This document shows positions 55,423-63,728 of a DNA stretch of 64,000 nucleotides, piece after piece; the first letter of the stretch is position 1, and every line of letters begins with the position of its first letter. A program made the position numbers and the translations under genes. This DNA comes from Bradyrhizobium sp. CCBAU 53421 (GTDB lineage Bacteria > Pseudomonadota > Alphaproteobacteria > Rhizobiales > Xanthobacteraceae): contig NZ_CP030047.1 in the NCBI RefSeq assembly GCF_015291625.1, positions 2,108,001-2,172,000 on the forward strand, given 5' to 3'. The notes beneath the pieces were generated by a model, which saw nothing but the letters and a program-made list of their open reading frames with translations, was not told the DNA's origin and searched no databases.

Positions 55423-56436
55423 TCAACTCTCCGCCTTCACCCCGTCCCACCACGGGCAGGTGCCCGACATCAGCTTGAAATTGCCTTCCAGCACCTGCAC
55501 CGGGGCGCGCTTGCCCTCGGCGGCGGCGCGCATCCGCATCTCGCGCGCGACGGCGCGGTCCTCCGCCGACAGCCAGACCCGTTCGTGGCCCCAAAGGCTT
55601 GGGCCGTCATACATCTCGAACGGCGTCCAGCTCGCAGGATCGATCTCGCGGCCGCCCCAGCCGCACTCGACCATGAAGGCTGACGGCGACTTGGCGTAGA
55701 ACGACGTCATCAGATCGTTGGTGTGGCGGCCGAGCGTGACGTTGACCCGGTCCTCCTTCATCGCGATGTCGTAGGCCTGACCGACATCGTCGAGCGAGAA
55801 CAATTCCACCATCAGATGATGCATGCCGTTGGTCCCGGTCTCGATCAGCGCCAGCGAATGGTGACGCGCATTGACGTGGAAGAAATAGGCGCGGAACGGT
55901 TTTTCGATGTAGTCGCTGAGGCCGAAGCCGAGCACGTCGACATAGAAGCTCATGACCGGTGCGATGTTCTCGACGGTCAGCACCGCGTGGCCGAGCCCGA
56001 GCGCGCCGGTACGGAAGCCGGAGATCGAGCGTCCCGGCTTGAACGGCGTGTCGTCGATCTCGGGGCCATGGAACGCCTCCAGACGGTTGCCCGCCGGGTC
56101 CTGGAACGAGATCAATCCGCGGACCCGCCGGCTATCTGCGAGCGCCTGCGGCTCGGCGGTGACGGCAACGCCGGCGCGCTCCAGCCGAGCCGCCAGCGCG
56201 TCGAGCGCTGCGGCGTCCGCCAGCTCCCAGCCGAAGAACCTCGTCCCTTCGCCCTGCGCGCGGTCGATCACGATGCGTTGCTTGCGGTCGTCCATCCGGA
56301 AGGCGAGCAGCGAGTTGCCGCGCTCGATCGCCTGCAGCCCGACCAGGCCGGTGCCGAATTGCCGCCAGTCGTCCAGCGCGTCGGAGCCGAAGCCGGCATA
56401 TCCGAGACCCAAAATCGGCATCTGCGTCTCCACCAT
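55423..56436 (-). CDS. VOC-family extradiol dioxygenase-like protein (BphC type)
   Basis: This 337-residue two-domain vicinal-oxygen-chelate protein resembles type I extradiol dioxygenases. The C-terminal domain holds the probable Fe(II) ligands His in LGHAVLTVEN, His in GMHHLMVELF and Glu in AFMVECGWGG. The typical QDPAGNRLEAFHGP link and FYVDVLGFGLSDYI are present. The expected reaction is ring cleavage of a catechol. No other aromatic-degradation gene is adjacent, so the substrate is unknown. Confidence 0.88.
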   Translation of the reverse strand: MVETQMPILGLGYAGFGSDALDDWRQFGTGLVGLQAIERGNSLLAFRMDDRKQRIVIDRAQGEGTRFFGWELADAAALDALAARLERAGVAVTAEPQALADSRRVRGLISFQDPAGNRLEAFHGPEIDDTPFKPGRSISGFRTGALGLGHAVLTVENIAPVMSFYVDVLGFGLSDYIEKPFRAYFFHVNARHHSLALIETGTNGMHHLMVELFSLDDVGQAYDIAMKEDRVNVTLGRHTNDLMTSFYAKSPSAFMVECGWGGREIDPASWTPFEMYDGPSLWGHERVWLSAEDRAVAREMRMRAAAEGKRAPVQVLEGNFKLMSGTCPWWDGVKAES

Positions 56437-56553
56437 TCTGTCTGTTTTTTGGGCGGCTGACCGGCCGCCATTTCGACAAATCCTACGCGGATTCCGGTCG
56501 CTTCAAACCCCGAAAATGCCGTCCCGCCTTGGGGCAGGGGAATGGGCGATCCC

Positions 56554-56665
56554 TTGACACGGCGCGCGGCGGGTGGTGAGTAACGGCCATGAGCACCGTT
56601 GCCAGTCCATCCCGTCGTTGGTGGCCCACCTTCTCATAGGTGGCCGGTGCGTTTTCTTTTTTCAC
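56554..56665 (+). promoter_or_regulatory. trp promoter and attenuator region
   Basis: A -35 box TTGACA lies at 56554-56559. With normal spacing and a weak -10 near 56577-56582, transcription should begin at about 56589, exactly the ATG of the leader peptide. After the tandem Trp codons, a GC-rich hairpin (GGCCCACC at 56623 with GGTGGCC at 56639) and a T-rich stretch GTTTTCTTTTTTC (56651-56663) follow. That fits a transcription attenuator, as known for rhizobial trpE(G). A further hairpin lies at 56672-56705. Confidence 0.7.
56589..56639 (+). CDS. trpL: trp leader peptide
   Basis: The 16-residue frame MSTVASPSRRWWPTFS contains two adjacent Trp at residues 11-12, immediately before a hairpin and T-run, and 113 bases upstream of trpE(G). 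This is the expected layout for ribosome stalling when charged tRNA-Trp is scarce. No ribosome-binding site is visible because the start codon seems to coincide with the transcript start (leaderless), as reported for the rhizobial trpL. Confidence 0.8.
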   Translation: MSTVASPSRRWWPTFS

Positions 56666-56751
56666 AAACGTCGAAGGTCGCCATCGCAGTGCGACGGTCC
56701 CTTCGTTTGTCCTGTGTGGCGCTCTCTTCCCAAGTCTCGTAAGAGGATCAC

Positions 56752-58917
56752 ATGAACAGGACAGTCTTCTCCCTGCCGGCCAAGAGCGAATACCTGACCA
56801 ATGGCGGCCTTGCGGTCGCGCGCGTGGTCGAGCAATTCACCGGCGGCGCCAACCGCCTCGACGACCTGATCGCGCTCTTGGACCGCCGCCGCGGCGTGGT
56901 GCTGTCCTCGGGCACGACAGTGCCCGGCCGCTACGAGAGCTTTGACCTCGGCTTCGCCGATCCGCCGCTGGTGCTGGAGACCTCAGGCACCGACTTTTCG
57001 TTGCAGGCGCTCAACCCGCGCGGCGAGGTGCTGATCGCCTTCCTCGGCGACGTCTTGCGCGAGCCCTGCGTCGTGATCTCGGAGCGGAGCGCAACGCGGC
57101 TCGCCGGTCATATCATCCGCGGCGCCGCGCCGGTCGAGGAGGATCAGCGCACCCGCCGCGCCAGCGTGATGTCGCTGGTGCGCGACATGGTGGCGGCGTT
57201 GTCATCCAATGCCGATCCGCTGCTCGGCCTGTTCGGCGCCTTCGCCTACGACCTCGTGTTCCAGATCGAGGACCTCGTGCAGAAGCGCGCCCGCGAGGCC
57301 GACCAGCGCGACATCGTGCTCTACGTGCCGGACCGGTTGCTGGCCTATGACCGCGCCACCGGCCGCGGCGTGGCGCTGAATTACGAGTTCGCGTGGAAGG
57401 GCAAATCCACCGCCGGCCTGTCGAACGAAACCGCGCCGAGCCTCTACGCCAAGACCGGGCGGCAGGGCTTTGCCGATCACGCGCCGGGTGAATACCAGGC
57501 GACCGTCGAGGTCGCCCGCGCGGCGTTCGCCCGCGGCGACCTGTTCGAGGCGGTGCCCGGGCAATTGTTTGCCGAGCCCTGCGAGCGTTCGCCGGCGGAA
57601 GTGTTCCAGCGGCTCTGCCGGATCAACCCGTCGCCCTATGGCGCGCTGATGAATCTCGGCGACGGCGAATTCCTGGTCTCCGCGTCGCCCGAGATGTTCG
57701 TGCGCTCCGACGGCCGCCGGGTCGAGACCTGCCCGATCTCCGGCACCATCGCGCGCGGCTCGGATTCGATCGGCGATGCCGAGCAGATCCGTAAACTGTT
57801 GAACTCGGAGAAGGATGAGTTCGAGCTCAACATGTGCACCGACGTCGACCGCAACGACAAGGCGCGCGTCTGCGTGCCCGGCACCATCAAGGTGCTGGCG
57901 CGGCGGCAGATCGAGACCTACTCAAAACTGTTCCACACCGTCGACCACGTCGAGGGCATGCTGCGGCCGGGCTTCGATTCGCTCGACGCCTTCCTGACCC
58001 ATGCCTGGGCCGTGACCGTGACCGGCGCGCCGAAATTGTGGGCGATGCAATTCGTCGAGGATCATGAGCGGTCGCCGCGGCGCTGGTACGCCGGCGCGAT
58101 CGGCTGCGTCAATTTCGACGGCAGCATCAACACCGGCCTCACCATCCGCACCATCCGCATGAAGGACGGCCTCGCCGAGGTGCGCGTCGGCGCCACCTGC
58201 CTGTTCGACTCCGATCCCGCGGCCGAGGACCGCGAGTGCCAGGTCAAGGCCGCGGCGCTGTTTCAGGCGCTGCGCGGCGATCCGCCGAAGCCGCTGTCGG
58301 ACTTCGCGCCCGACGCTACCGGCTCGGGCAAGAACGTGCTCTTGATCGACCACGACGACAGCTTCGTGCACATGCTGGCGGATTACTTCCGCCAGGTCGG
58401 CGCCAACGTCACCGTGGTCCGGCACATCCATGCCCAGGACATGCTGAAGAAGAAGGGCTGGGATCTGCTGGTGCTGTCGCCCGGGCCGGGTCGCCCGGAG
58501 GATTTCGGCATCGCCAAGACCATCGACACCGCGCTGGAGAAGAAGCTGCCGATCTTCGGCGTCTGTCTCGGCGTGCAGGCGATCGGCGAATATTTCGGCG
58601 GGGAGCTCGGCCAGCTCGGCCAGCCCGCGCATGGCCGTCCCTCGCGTGTCCTGGTGCGCGGCGGCAGGCTGATGCACAATTTGCCGAATGAGATCGTGAT
58701 CGGCCGCTACCACTCGCTCTATGTCGAGCGCGACAGCGTGCCCGAGGTGCTGGCGGTGACCGCGACCACCGAAGACGGCGTCGCGATGGTGATCGAGCAC
58801 AAGACCCTGCCGGTCGGCGGCGTGCAATTCCATCCGGAATCGCTGATGTCGCTCGGCAACGAGGTGGGCCTGCGCATTGTCGAGAATGCATTCCGGCTTA
58901 ATCCGCCGGCCAATTGA
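56752..58917 (+). CDS. trpE(G): Anthranilate synthase, fused TrpE-TrpG
   Basis: This 721-residue bifunctional enzyme converts chorismate and glutamine to anthranilate, the first step of tryptophan synthesis. Residues about 1-510 form the TrpE part ([51 protein letters not shown]). Residues about 525-715 form the glutamine amidotransferase, with Cys in [13 protein letters not shown] and His/Glu in [12 protein letters not shown]. The fusion is characteristic of rhizobia and relatives. The GAGGATC before the ATG is the ribosome-binding site. It is controlled by the upstream leader. Confidence 0.97.
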   Translation: MNRTVFSLPAKSEYLTNGGLAVARVVEQFTGGANRLDDLIALLDRRRGVVLSSGTTVPGRYESFDLGFADPPLVLETSGTDFSLQALNPRGEVLIAFLGDVLREPCVVISERSATRLAGHIIRGAAPVEEDQRTRRASVMSLVRDMVAALSSNADPLLGLFGAFAYDLVFQIEDLVQKRAREADQRDIVLYVPDRLLAYDRATGRGVALNYEFAWKGKSTAGLSNETAPSLYAKTGRQGFADHAPGEYQATVEVARAAFARGDLFEAVPGQLFAEPCERSPAEVFQRLCRINPSPYGALMNLGDGEFLVSASPEMFVRSDGRRVETCPISGTIARGSDSIGDAEQIRKLLNSEKDEFELNMCTDVDRNDKARVCVPGTIKVLARRQIETYSKLFHTVDHVEGMLRPGFDSLDAFLTHAWAVTVTGAPKLWAMQFVEDHERSPRRWYAGAIGCVNFDGSINTGLTIRTIRMKDGLAEVRVGATCLFDSDPAAEDRECQVKAAALFQALRGDPPKPLSDFAPDATGSGKNVLLIDHDDSFVHMLADYFRQVGANVTVVRHIHAQDMLKKKGWDLLVLSPGPGRPEDFGIAKTIDTALEKKLPIFGVCLGVQAIGEYFGGELGQLGQPAHGRPSRVLVRGGRLMHNLPNEIVIGRYHSLYVERDSVPEVLAVTATTEDGVAMVIEHKTLPVGGVQFHPESLMSLGNEVGLRIVENAFRLNPPAN

Positions 58918-58931
58918 GGATTGCGAGATCA

Positions 58932-59471
58932 ATGACCTTCGACCACGACATCAAGGCGACCGTTCGCACCATCCCGGACTACCCGAAGAAGGGCATCCTG
59001 TTTCGCGACATCACGACGCTGCTCGCGGACGCCCGTGCCTTCCGCCGCGCGGTCGATGAGCTGGTGCACCCCTGGGCGGGGGCGAAGGTCGACAAGGTCG
59101 CAGGCATCGAGGCCCGCGGCTTCATCCTCGGCGGCGCGGTGGCGCATCAGCTCTCCGCCGGCTTCGTGCCGATCCGCAAGAAGGGCAAGCTGCCGCACAC
59201 CACGGTGCGGATTGCCTATTCGCTGGAATACGGCATCGACGAGATGGAGATGCACGCCGACGCCGTGCAGCCCGGCGAGCGCGTGATCCTGGTCGACGAT
59301 CTGATCGCGACCGGCGGCACCGCGGAGGGCGCGGTGAAGCTGCTGCGCCAGATCGGTGCCAACGTGGTTGCCGCCTGCTTCATCGTCGACCTGCCCGATC
59401 TCGGCGGTGCGGCCAAGCTGCGCGCCATGGACGTGCCGGTGCGCACGCTGATGGCGTTCGAGGGGCACTAA
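58932..59471 (+). CDS. apt: Adenine phosphoribosyltransferase
   Basis: This 179-residue type I PRTase salvages adenine to AMP using PRPP. The PRPP motif is [17 protein letters not shown], and the family N-terminus is [40 protein letters not shown] and [20 protein letters not shown] are further matches. The ATG at 58932, 14 bases after the trpE(G) stop, is preferred over an upstream ATG that overlaps the previous gene. Confidence 0.95.
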   Translation: MTFDHDIKATVRTIPDYPKKGILFRDITTLLADARAFRRAVDELVHPWAGAKVDKVAGIEARGFILGGAVAHQLSAGFVPIRKKGKLPHTTVRIAYSLEYGIDEMEMHADAVQPGERVILVDDLIATGGTAEGAVKLLRQIGANVVAACFIVDLPDLGGAAKLRAMDVPVRTLMAFEGH

Positions 59472-59482
59472 TCTTCTCTTGC

Positions 59483-59579
59483 CTCGCCCCGCTTGAGGGG
59501 AGAGGCCGGATCGCATGGCAATGCGATCCGGGTGAGGGGGAGTCTCCGCGCGCTCCAAGCCTGATTGTATTTGCGGAGC
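59483..59579. repeat. Left part of dispersed repeat interrupted by the insertion sequence
   Basis: CTCGCCCCGCTTGAGGGGAG, then GGCCGGATCGCATGGCAATG and CGATCCGGGTGAGGGGGA, match the first half of the intact copy at 20267-20400. The remaining half lies beyond the insertion sequence at 60627-60670. Confidence 0.85.
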
Positions 59580-59594
59580 TAAAGCGTGATGGCA

Positions 59595-60218
59595 TTAGGT
59601 TCGATAGCCTGAGTTTTTCAGGTAGTTGGCGCATTCCACGGATGTGAAGGCCTCGAGTGCGTGACCGATTGCGGCGCAGACCGCGTCGACGGTTCGCGCG
59701 GCAGCTTTGCGGACGAGTTGCTTGAGCTTGGCAAAGACCTGTTCGATCGGATTCAGATCGGGCGAGTATTTTGGCAGGAAGAAGAGTTTGGCGCCGACCG
59801 AACGGATGAGTTGGCGAACCGCCTTGCTCCTGTGGCTGCCGAGGTTGTCCAAGATGACGATATCGCCGGGTCGAAGGACAGGCAGAAGAACCTTCTCGAC
59901 ATAGGTGCGAAAGCTCACGCCGTCGATTGGCCCCTCGATGAACCATGGCGCATCGATCCGGTCATGGCGCAGGGCCGCCAGGAAGGTCATGGTCTTCCAG
60001 CGGCCGTGGGGGACCTTGGCGTGAAGTCTGCGCCCGCGCGGCGCCCATCCCCGCAAGGGCGCCATATCGGTCCGGGTCCAGGTCTCGTCGATGAAGACCA
60101 GCCGCTCAGCTTCGACGCGATCTTGATACTTTGCCCACTGGGCTCGCCGCCGCGCGACCTCGGGTCGATCGCGTTCCCCAGCCGCCACGCTTTTTTTTGA
60201 AGCTGAGCTTCTCGGCAT
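59595..60218 (-). CDS. IS630 transposase, C-terminal frame (DDE domain)
   Basis: This 207-codon second frame holds the whole DDE catalytic domain: first Asp in LVFIDETWTRTDM, second Asp in DIVILDNLGSHRS, and Glu in SPDLNPIEQVFAKL. It is translated as a fusion to the upstream helix-turn-helix frame if the ribosome or polymerase slips at the A8 run (60191-60198). The in-frame ATG at 60218 is not expected to be the true start. It shares an overlap of about 110 bases with the first frame. Confidence 0.88.
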   Translation of the reverse strand: MPRSSASKKSVAAGERDRPEVARRRAQWAKYQDRVEAERLVFIDETWTRTDMAPLRGWAPRGRRLHAKVPHGRWKTMTFLAALRHDRIDAPWFIEGPIDGVSFRTYVEKVLLPVLRPGDIVILDNLGSHRSKAVRQLIRSVGAKLFFLPKYSPDLNPIEQVFAKLKQLVRKAAARTVDAVCAAIGHALEAFTSVECANYLKNSGYRT

Positions 60219-60534
60219 GCACGAAGTCCCACACCGAGTGGTAGTCGACCTTCAGACCACGTCCGGCAAGCTCGGCGACGAGACCACGTATGGTGAAATC
60301 GCCGTCCTTGATCCGTTGTGACAGCCAGACCGCATGCTCGCCCGAAATTGCCTTCGGCTTGTAGCCGCCGATCTGGCCAGGCTCAACGCTGCCGGTCTCA
60401 TCGACCCGCTTCATCCAACCGATGGCCGTGCTGATCGCCACCCCAAACTGCTTGGCGGCCTGATTGCGGGACATTCCGCCCTCAATCGCGGCTACCACAC
60501 GCTTGCGAAGATCCAGAGAATACGGCTTGCCCAT
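60106..60534 (-). CDS. IS630 transposase, N-terminal frame (helix-turn-helix)
   Basis: This first transposase frame starts MGKPYSLDLRKRVVAAIEGG and has the DNA-binding HTH domains (SRNQAAKQFGVAISTAIGWM and later VDYHSVWDFVHAEKLSFKK). After the A8 run the frame runs on into unrelated sequence. To reach the DDE frame, a +1 shift is needed, or an mRNA with one A lost. The fused product of about 315 residues would be a normal IS630 transposase. The ATG at 60534 is preferred. An in-frame ATG at 60561 would add nine residues. Confidence 0.85.
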   Translation of the reverse strand: MGKPYSLDLRKRVVAAIEGGMSRNQAAKQFGVAISTAIGWMKRVDETGSVEPGQIGGYKPKAISGEHAVWLSQRIKDGDFTIRGLVAELAGRGLKVDYHSVWDFVHAEKLSFKKKRGGWGTRSTRGRAAASPVGKVSRSRRS

Positions 60535-60626
60535 CCATGCTGGCCTCCGTCCAGCCAGCATGATGAATCAGAAACCAGCTGATTTGGGAATCCCAAATCG
60601 ATTCAGACTAAACTCATCCCGCTTTA

Positions 60627-60670
60627 GCCCCTCACCCCAACCCTCTCCCCGCAAGAGCGGGGCGAGGGAG
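60627..60670. repeat. Right part of dispersed repeat interrupted by the insertion sequence
   Basis: GCCCCTCACCCCAACCCTCT followed by CCCCGCAAGAGCGGGGCGAG matches the second half of the copy at 20267-20400, directly after the IS630 right end. Confidence 0.85.
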
Positions 60671-60675
60671 TAGCG

Positions 60676-61344
60676 TTATCCCCGCTGCAGCAGCATGCTC
60701 AGTTCGAGATCGCGGAACGTGGTGTAATTCCGCCGGATCCACTGATGCAGTTCGGTCGATGAGTCCTTCTCCTGCCGCAGATAGCCGGTGAAGGAGAAGG
60801 TCAGCCGGTCGATATAGGTCTTCAGGAACACCGGCAGCGCGCGGAAGCGCAGCACCCGACTGGCGGTCATGACCGGCGGCAGCTCGCCACGCACCACGAA
60901 CTCGTTGTCGATGACGATGAGCGAGTTCGGCGGGATCATGCCGGCCAGCGTCTGGTAGCCGTGCACCGAGGCGCGGTCGGTATCGGCGACGTACAGGATG
61001 ACCGGCGAGACGCGGCGGCGCAGCGCCTCCTTCATCAGCCCGATCTGGTCGCACATCTTGAAGAATTCATCGAAGGCGTGGTAGCCGAGGTCGATCACCT
61101 TGGCGATGCCGTCATTGACGATGACGCGGTCCATCAGCTGCATCTTGCCGTAGGTGTCGATCACGTCGGCGGTTTCCGTGATCCGCGGCAGATAGTCGAG
61201 CAGCGACGGCTCCTTCAGGTTGATGTCGTAGCAGACGACGTCGCCGTTCTTGAGCAGCAGGAATTCACCGAGCAGCCGCGCGATCAGCGTCTTGCCGACC
61301 TGCGGGCGGGGCGAGCAGATGATGTAAACGGGCGTGGACGACAT
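60676..61344 (-). CDS. ParA/MinD-like ATPase B (non-canonical P-loop)
   Basis: This 222-residue P-loop protein has a Walker A of CSPRPQVGKTLIARLL. It resembles the ParA deviant P-loop but lacks the signature KGG lysine. The rest includes DVVCYDINLKEPSLLDYLP and AKVIDLGYHAFDEFFK, with an Asp at the Walker A' position. The C-terminal part (TYIDRLTFSFTGYLRQ, ELHQWIRRNYTTF) resembles the end of the adjacent ATPase A, so the two look like old duplicates. No ParB gene is near. The function is unknown. Confidence 0.8.
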   Translation of the reverse strand: MSSTPVYIICSPRPQVGKTLIARLLGEFLLLKNGDVVCYDINLKEPSLLDYLPRITETADVIDTYGKMQLMDRVIVNDGIAKVIDLGYHAFDEFFKMCDQIGLMKEALRRRVSPVILYVADTDRASVHGYQTLAGMIPPNSLIVIDNEFVVRGELPPVMTASRVLRFRALPVFLKTYIDRLTFSFTGYLRQEKDSSTELHQWIRRNYTTFRDLELSMLLQRG

Positions 61345-61391
61345 CGTCCGCTATATCAGGCCAAATTTTCGCCTAATCCAGCCCCATCGCC

Positions 61392-61440
61392 GCCCCCGGA
61401 CGCGATTTTTTCGCTGGCCCCCGGCGCGACTTTTTCGCTG
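61392..61440. repeat. Tandem 24-25 base repeat between the two ATPase genes
   Basis: Two units, GCCCCCGGACGCGATTTTTT+CGCTG and GCCCCCGGCGCGACTTTTTC+GCTG, stand side by side. A looser third unit follows (GTTGCGCGCGGTTATTTTTC). They lie between the stop of ATPase A and the start of ATPase B and carry T-runs on the plus strand. Confidence 0.6.
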
Positions 61441-61452
61441 CGTTGCGCGCGG

Positions 61453-62196
61453 TTATTTTTCGCCCTTGGCCGCCTTGGCGCCGACCAGGTCGGTCAGCTT
61501 GATCCGGTCGTACTCGCTCCAGACATTGGCGAGCCAGTGCCGGACATAGCCGCGCAGCACGAAGGAGTAGTTCGCGGCGTCGTCGTTGATGCCCTTGTTG
61601 GCGACGAACTTCAGGAACGGAACCGAGGAGACTTCGACCTGCTCATAGGCCATTTCGTTGAGCTTCGGGATGGTCAGGTCCACCGCATCCTTGATGCGAT
61701 GGAAGTAGGAATTGTAGGTCGCCTGGTCCCACTGGAAGAACTGGGTGTCGTTGATGAAGTTCTTCACCAGGAAATATTTCGCGCCGCCCATGAAGTTGGC
61801 GGTCTCGGCGATCTCGTCCAGCGAGGCGATCGACGGGCCGAGGATGTGGAACACGGCGAAGGTGATCTGGCCGGAGCGCGCGGCGTCGAGGAAGCCGATG
61901 TCGCGCAGCGAGGCCAGCGCGGGCGACAGCAGGCCGGCGCGGACGTCGATCACGGTGACCGCCGGGCCCGAGTTGAGCGTATCGAAGATCTTCATCTGGT
62001 CCGCGGTCGTCGTCATGTCGACGATCTCGGTGATCTCGGGGTGGAAGCGCTTCAGCGTGCCGCGCGGCGACTCGGTGTCGAACGCCCGGGTCTGCACGTT
62101 GTTGGCACTGAAATAGTCCAGGAGCGTCCGCGAGACGGTGGTCTTGCCGACCCCGCCCTTGTCAGCGCCCACCACGATCACAACCGGCTTTGCCAT
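61453..62196 (-). CDS. ParA/MinD-like ATPase A (canonical deviant Walker A)
   Basis: This 247-residue ATPase has the ParA-type motif GADKGGVGKTTVSRTLL with the signature lysine, AFDTESPRGTLKRFHPE, and the Walker A' aspartate in VTVIDVRAGLLSP. It should dimerise around ATP. It resembles ATPase B downstream, especially near the C-terminus (SFVLRGYVRHWLANVWSEY). There is no ParB, parS cluster or replication gene nearby, so it is more likely a positioning or regulatory ATPase than a chromosome segregation protein. The ATG at 62196 precedes the clear N-terminus MAKPVVIVVGADKGG. Confidence 0.85.
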   Translation of the reverse strand: MAKPVVIVVGADKGGVGKTTVSRTLLDYFSANNVQTRAFDTESPRGTLKRFHPEITEIVDMTTTADQMKIFDTLNSGPAVTVIDVRAGLLSPALASLRDIGFLDAARSGQITFAVFHILGPSIASLDEIAETANFMGGAKYFLVKNFINDTQFFQWDQATYNSYFHRIKDAVDLTIPKLNEMAYEQVEVSSVPFLKFVANKGINDDAANYSFVLRGYVRHWLANVWSEYDRIKLTDLVGAKAAKGEK

Positions 62197-62443
62197 GGAA
62201 ATCCCTTGAAAGCGCGCTCCCGACCGCGATGGCGATCGGCAAGTCCCCACACTGCTTTGGGCGCGAACATGGCAGAAACGAGGGAGAATTCAATTCCTTA
62301 AGGCGCCCACGGTCGGTTTGGTGGGGATTTCCTTAATGGACTGAGTAGCCTAGGGGCATGATCCGGAAATGTGCGAAGCGGCTTTCCTCGCGACAAACGC
62401 CACGTTTGCACGGAGATCATGCCCGATCAAAGAGCTGGCGCGC

Positions 62444-63694
62444 TCAGCGGCGGCGGCCCCACGGTCCTTGAAGCGGTCCCTGGAGCGGACCGAGCGGTCC
62501 CAATGGTCCCTGTGCGGGACCGGCGCCGGGTAGCGGCGGCGGATTGTTCGGTTGTGCGGGCGGCGTGTCGCCCCATGGACCGTGAGTTGGGCCGTGGGTG
62601 ACCGGCGGCGGGTCGCCTGCCGCGGACGGCTGGTCCTGCGGCCCCGCCTCATCCGGCAACGCCAGCGGTCCGGGATCGTGGCCGCCGGCATATTTCACCA
62701 GCGCATCGACCCGGGACTTCACCGACGGGTGGGTGGCGAACAGGTCGGCAAAACCCTCGCGCGGATTGTCGACGCAGAGTTCCATCACCGCCGAGGTGGC
62801 GTCCGGCAGCTCGCCGCGGTTCTCGATCTTGCGCAGCGCCGAGATCATCGCATCGGGGTTCTTGGTGAGCTCGACCGATCCGGCATCGGCGAGAAATTCG
62901 CGCGAGCGCGACAATGCGAGCTTGACCACCTGCGACAGCAGCCAGGCCAGCATGATCAGCGCGACCGCGATGATGATCACGACGATCGCGCCGCCGCCCG
63001 AGCCCTTGCTGTCGCGGTCCGAGGAAGACCTCGATGACGAGGAGGATGACGACGACCAGCCGCCTCCGCTGCCGCCGCTCGAGTTCCACGACAGGTTCGT
63101 GAACAGGCGGAAGAACAGCTCGCCGAAGAAGCCGACCACGCCGGCGATGATCACCGCGATCACCATCAGCTGCACGTCGCCGTTCTTGATATGGGTGAGC
63201 TCATGGCCGAGCACGGCCTCGATCTCCTGGTCGTTCAGTGCTCTTAGCAGACCCGTGGTGACCGTGATGGCGTATTGCCGCGGGTTCAGCCCGGTCGCGA
63301 ACGCGTTCAACGCCGGGCTGTCCATCACCTTCAGTTTCGGCATCGGGATGCCGCGCGAGATGCAGAGGTTTTCCAGGAGATTGTAGAGCCGCGGCTGCTG
63401 TTGCCGCGTCACGCTCTCGCCGCCGGTGACGGCGTCGATCATCTTCTGGTGGAAGAAATAGGCGATCACGATCCAGGCCACCGCCGCGACCGTCGCCCAG
63501 GGCAAAGCGGAGACGAGATCGCGCGAGGCGTGCGCCAGGTAATAGTCGACCGTGCGGCCGCTATCGATCAACACCTCCGCGACCAGCGCGCCGGCATAGA
63601 CCAGCACGTAGATCAGTAGGAACAGGCCGGCGAGCAGCAGCATCGAACGAAACTTGTTCGATGCGATATGCGTGTAGAGACCATAGGCGGCCAT
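62444..63694 (-). CDS. M48-family metalloprotease, HtpX-like, with Pro/Gly-rich tail
   Basis: This 416-residue membrane protease has two N-terminal helices (SMLLLAGLFLLIYVLVYAGA and LPWATVAAVAWIVIAYFFHQ) and the zinc motif HELTH in VLGHELTHIKNGDVQ. A Ser-rich loop (SSSSSSSSRSSSDRDS) follows, then a membrane helix and the third-ligand region FLADAGSVELTKNPDA. The last 70 residues are Pro- and Gly-rich. It reads in the same direction as the lemA-like gene, whose stop lies 34 bases upstream of its start. LemA and HtpX-like proteases are often paired. Confidence 0.9.
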   Translation of the reverse strand: MAAYGLYTHIASNKFRSMLLLAGLFLLIYVLVYAGALVAEVLIDSGRTVDYYLAHASRDLVSALPWATVAAVAWIVIAYFFHQKMIDAVTGGESVTRQQQPRLYNLLENLCISRGIPMPKLKVMDSPALNAFATGLNPRQYAITVTTGLLRALNDQEIEAVLGHELTHIKNGDVQLMVIAVIIAGVVGFFGELFFRLFTNLSWNSSGGSGGGWSSSSSSSSRSSSDRDSKGSGGGAIVVIIIAVALIMLAWLLSQVVKLALSRSREFLADAGSVELTKNPDAMISALRKIENRGELPDATSAVMELCVDNPREGFADLFATHPSVKSRVDALVKYAGGHDPGPLALPDEAGPQDQPSAAGDPPPVTHGPTHGPWGDTPPAQPNNPPPLPGAGPAQGPLGPLGPLQGPLQGPWGRRR

Positions 63695-63728
63695 GACCGA
63701 GCAGCCTCTCGCCGGCGCGCGTTGCGCC

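Larger units (their letters stand above)
59582..60624 (-). mobile_element. IS630-family insertion sequence
   Basis: The element is 1043 bases long. Its ends are imperfect inverted repeats: left AAGCGTGATGGCATTAG, and right, read inward, AAGCGGGATGAGTTTAG. It is flanked by TA on both sides (59580-59581 and 60625-60626), the target duplicated by this Tc1/mariner-like family. Comparison with the intact repeat at 20267 (GCGGATGTAGCCCC) shows the TA at the expected insertion point. It encodes a transposase in two frames on the minus strand. Confidence 0.92.

Noticed and set aside
55423..56436. Part of an aromatic-degradation cluster with the dienelactone hydrolase
   Set aside because: The two genes are convergent with a palindrome between them and no other pathway gene is adjacent, so a shared pathway is not supported.
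60676..62196. Chromosome or plasmid partition locus
   Set aside because: Two ParA-like ATPases are present, but no ParB, no parS-like sites and no replication gene are nearby, and one P-loop lacks the signature lysine.
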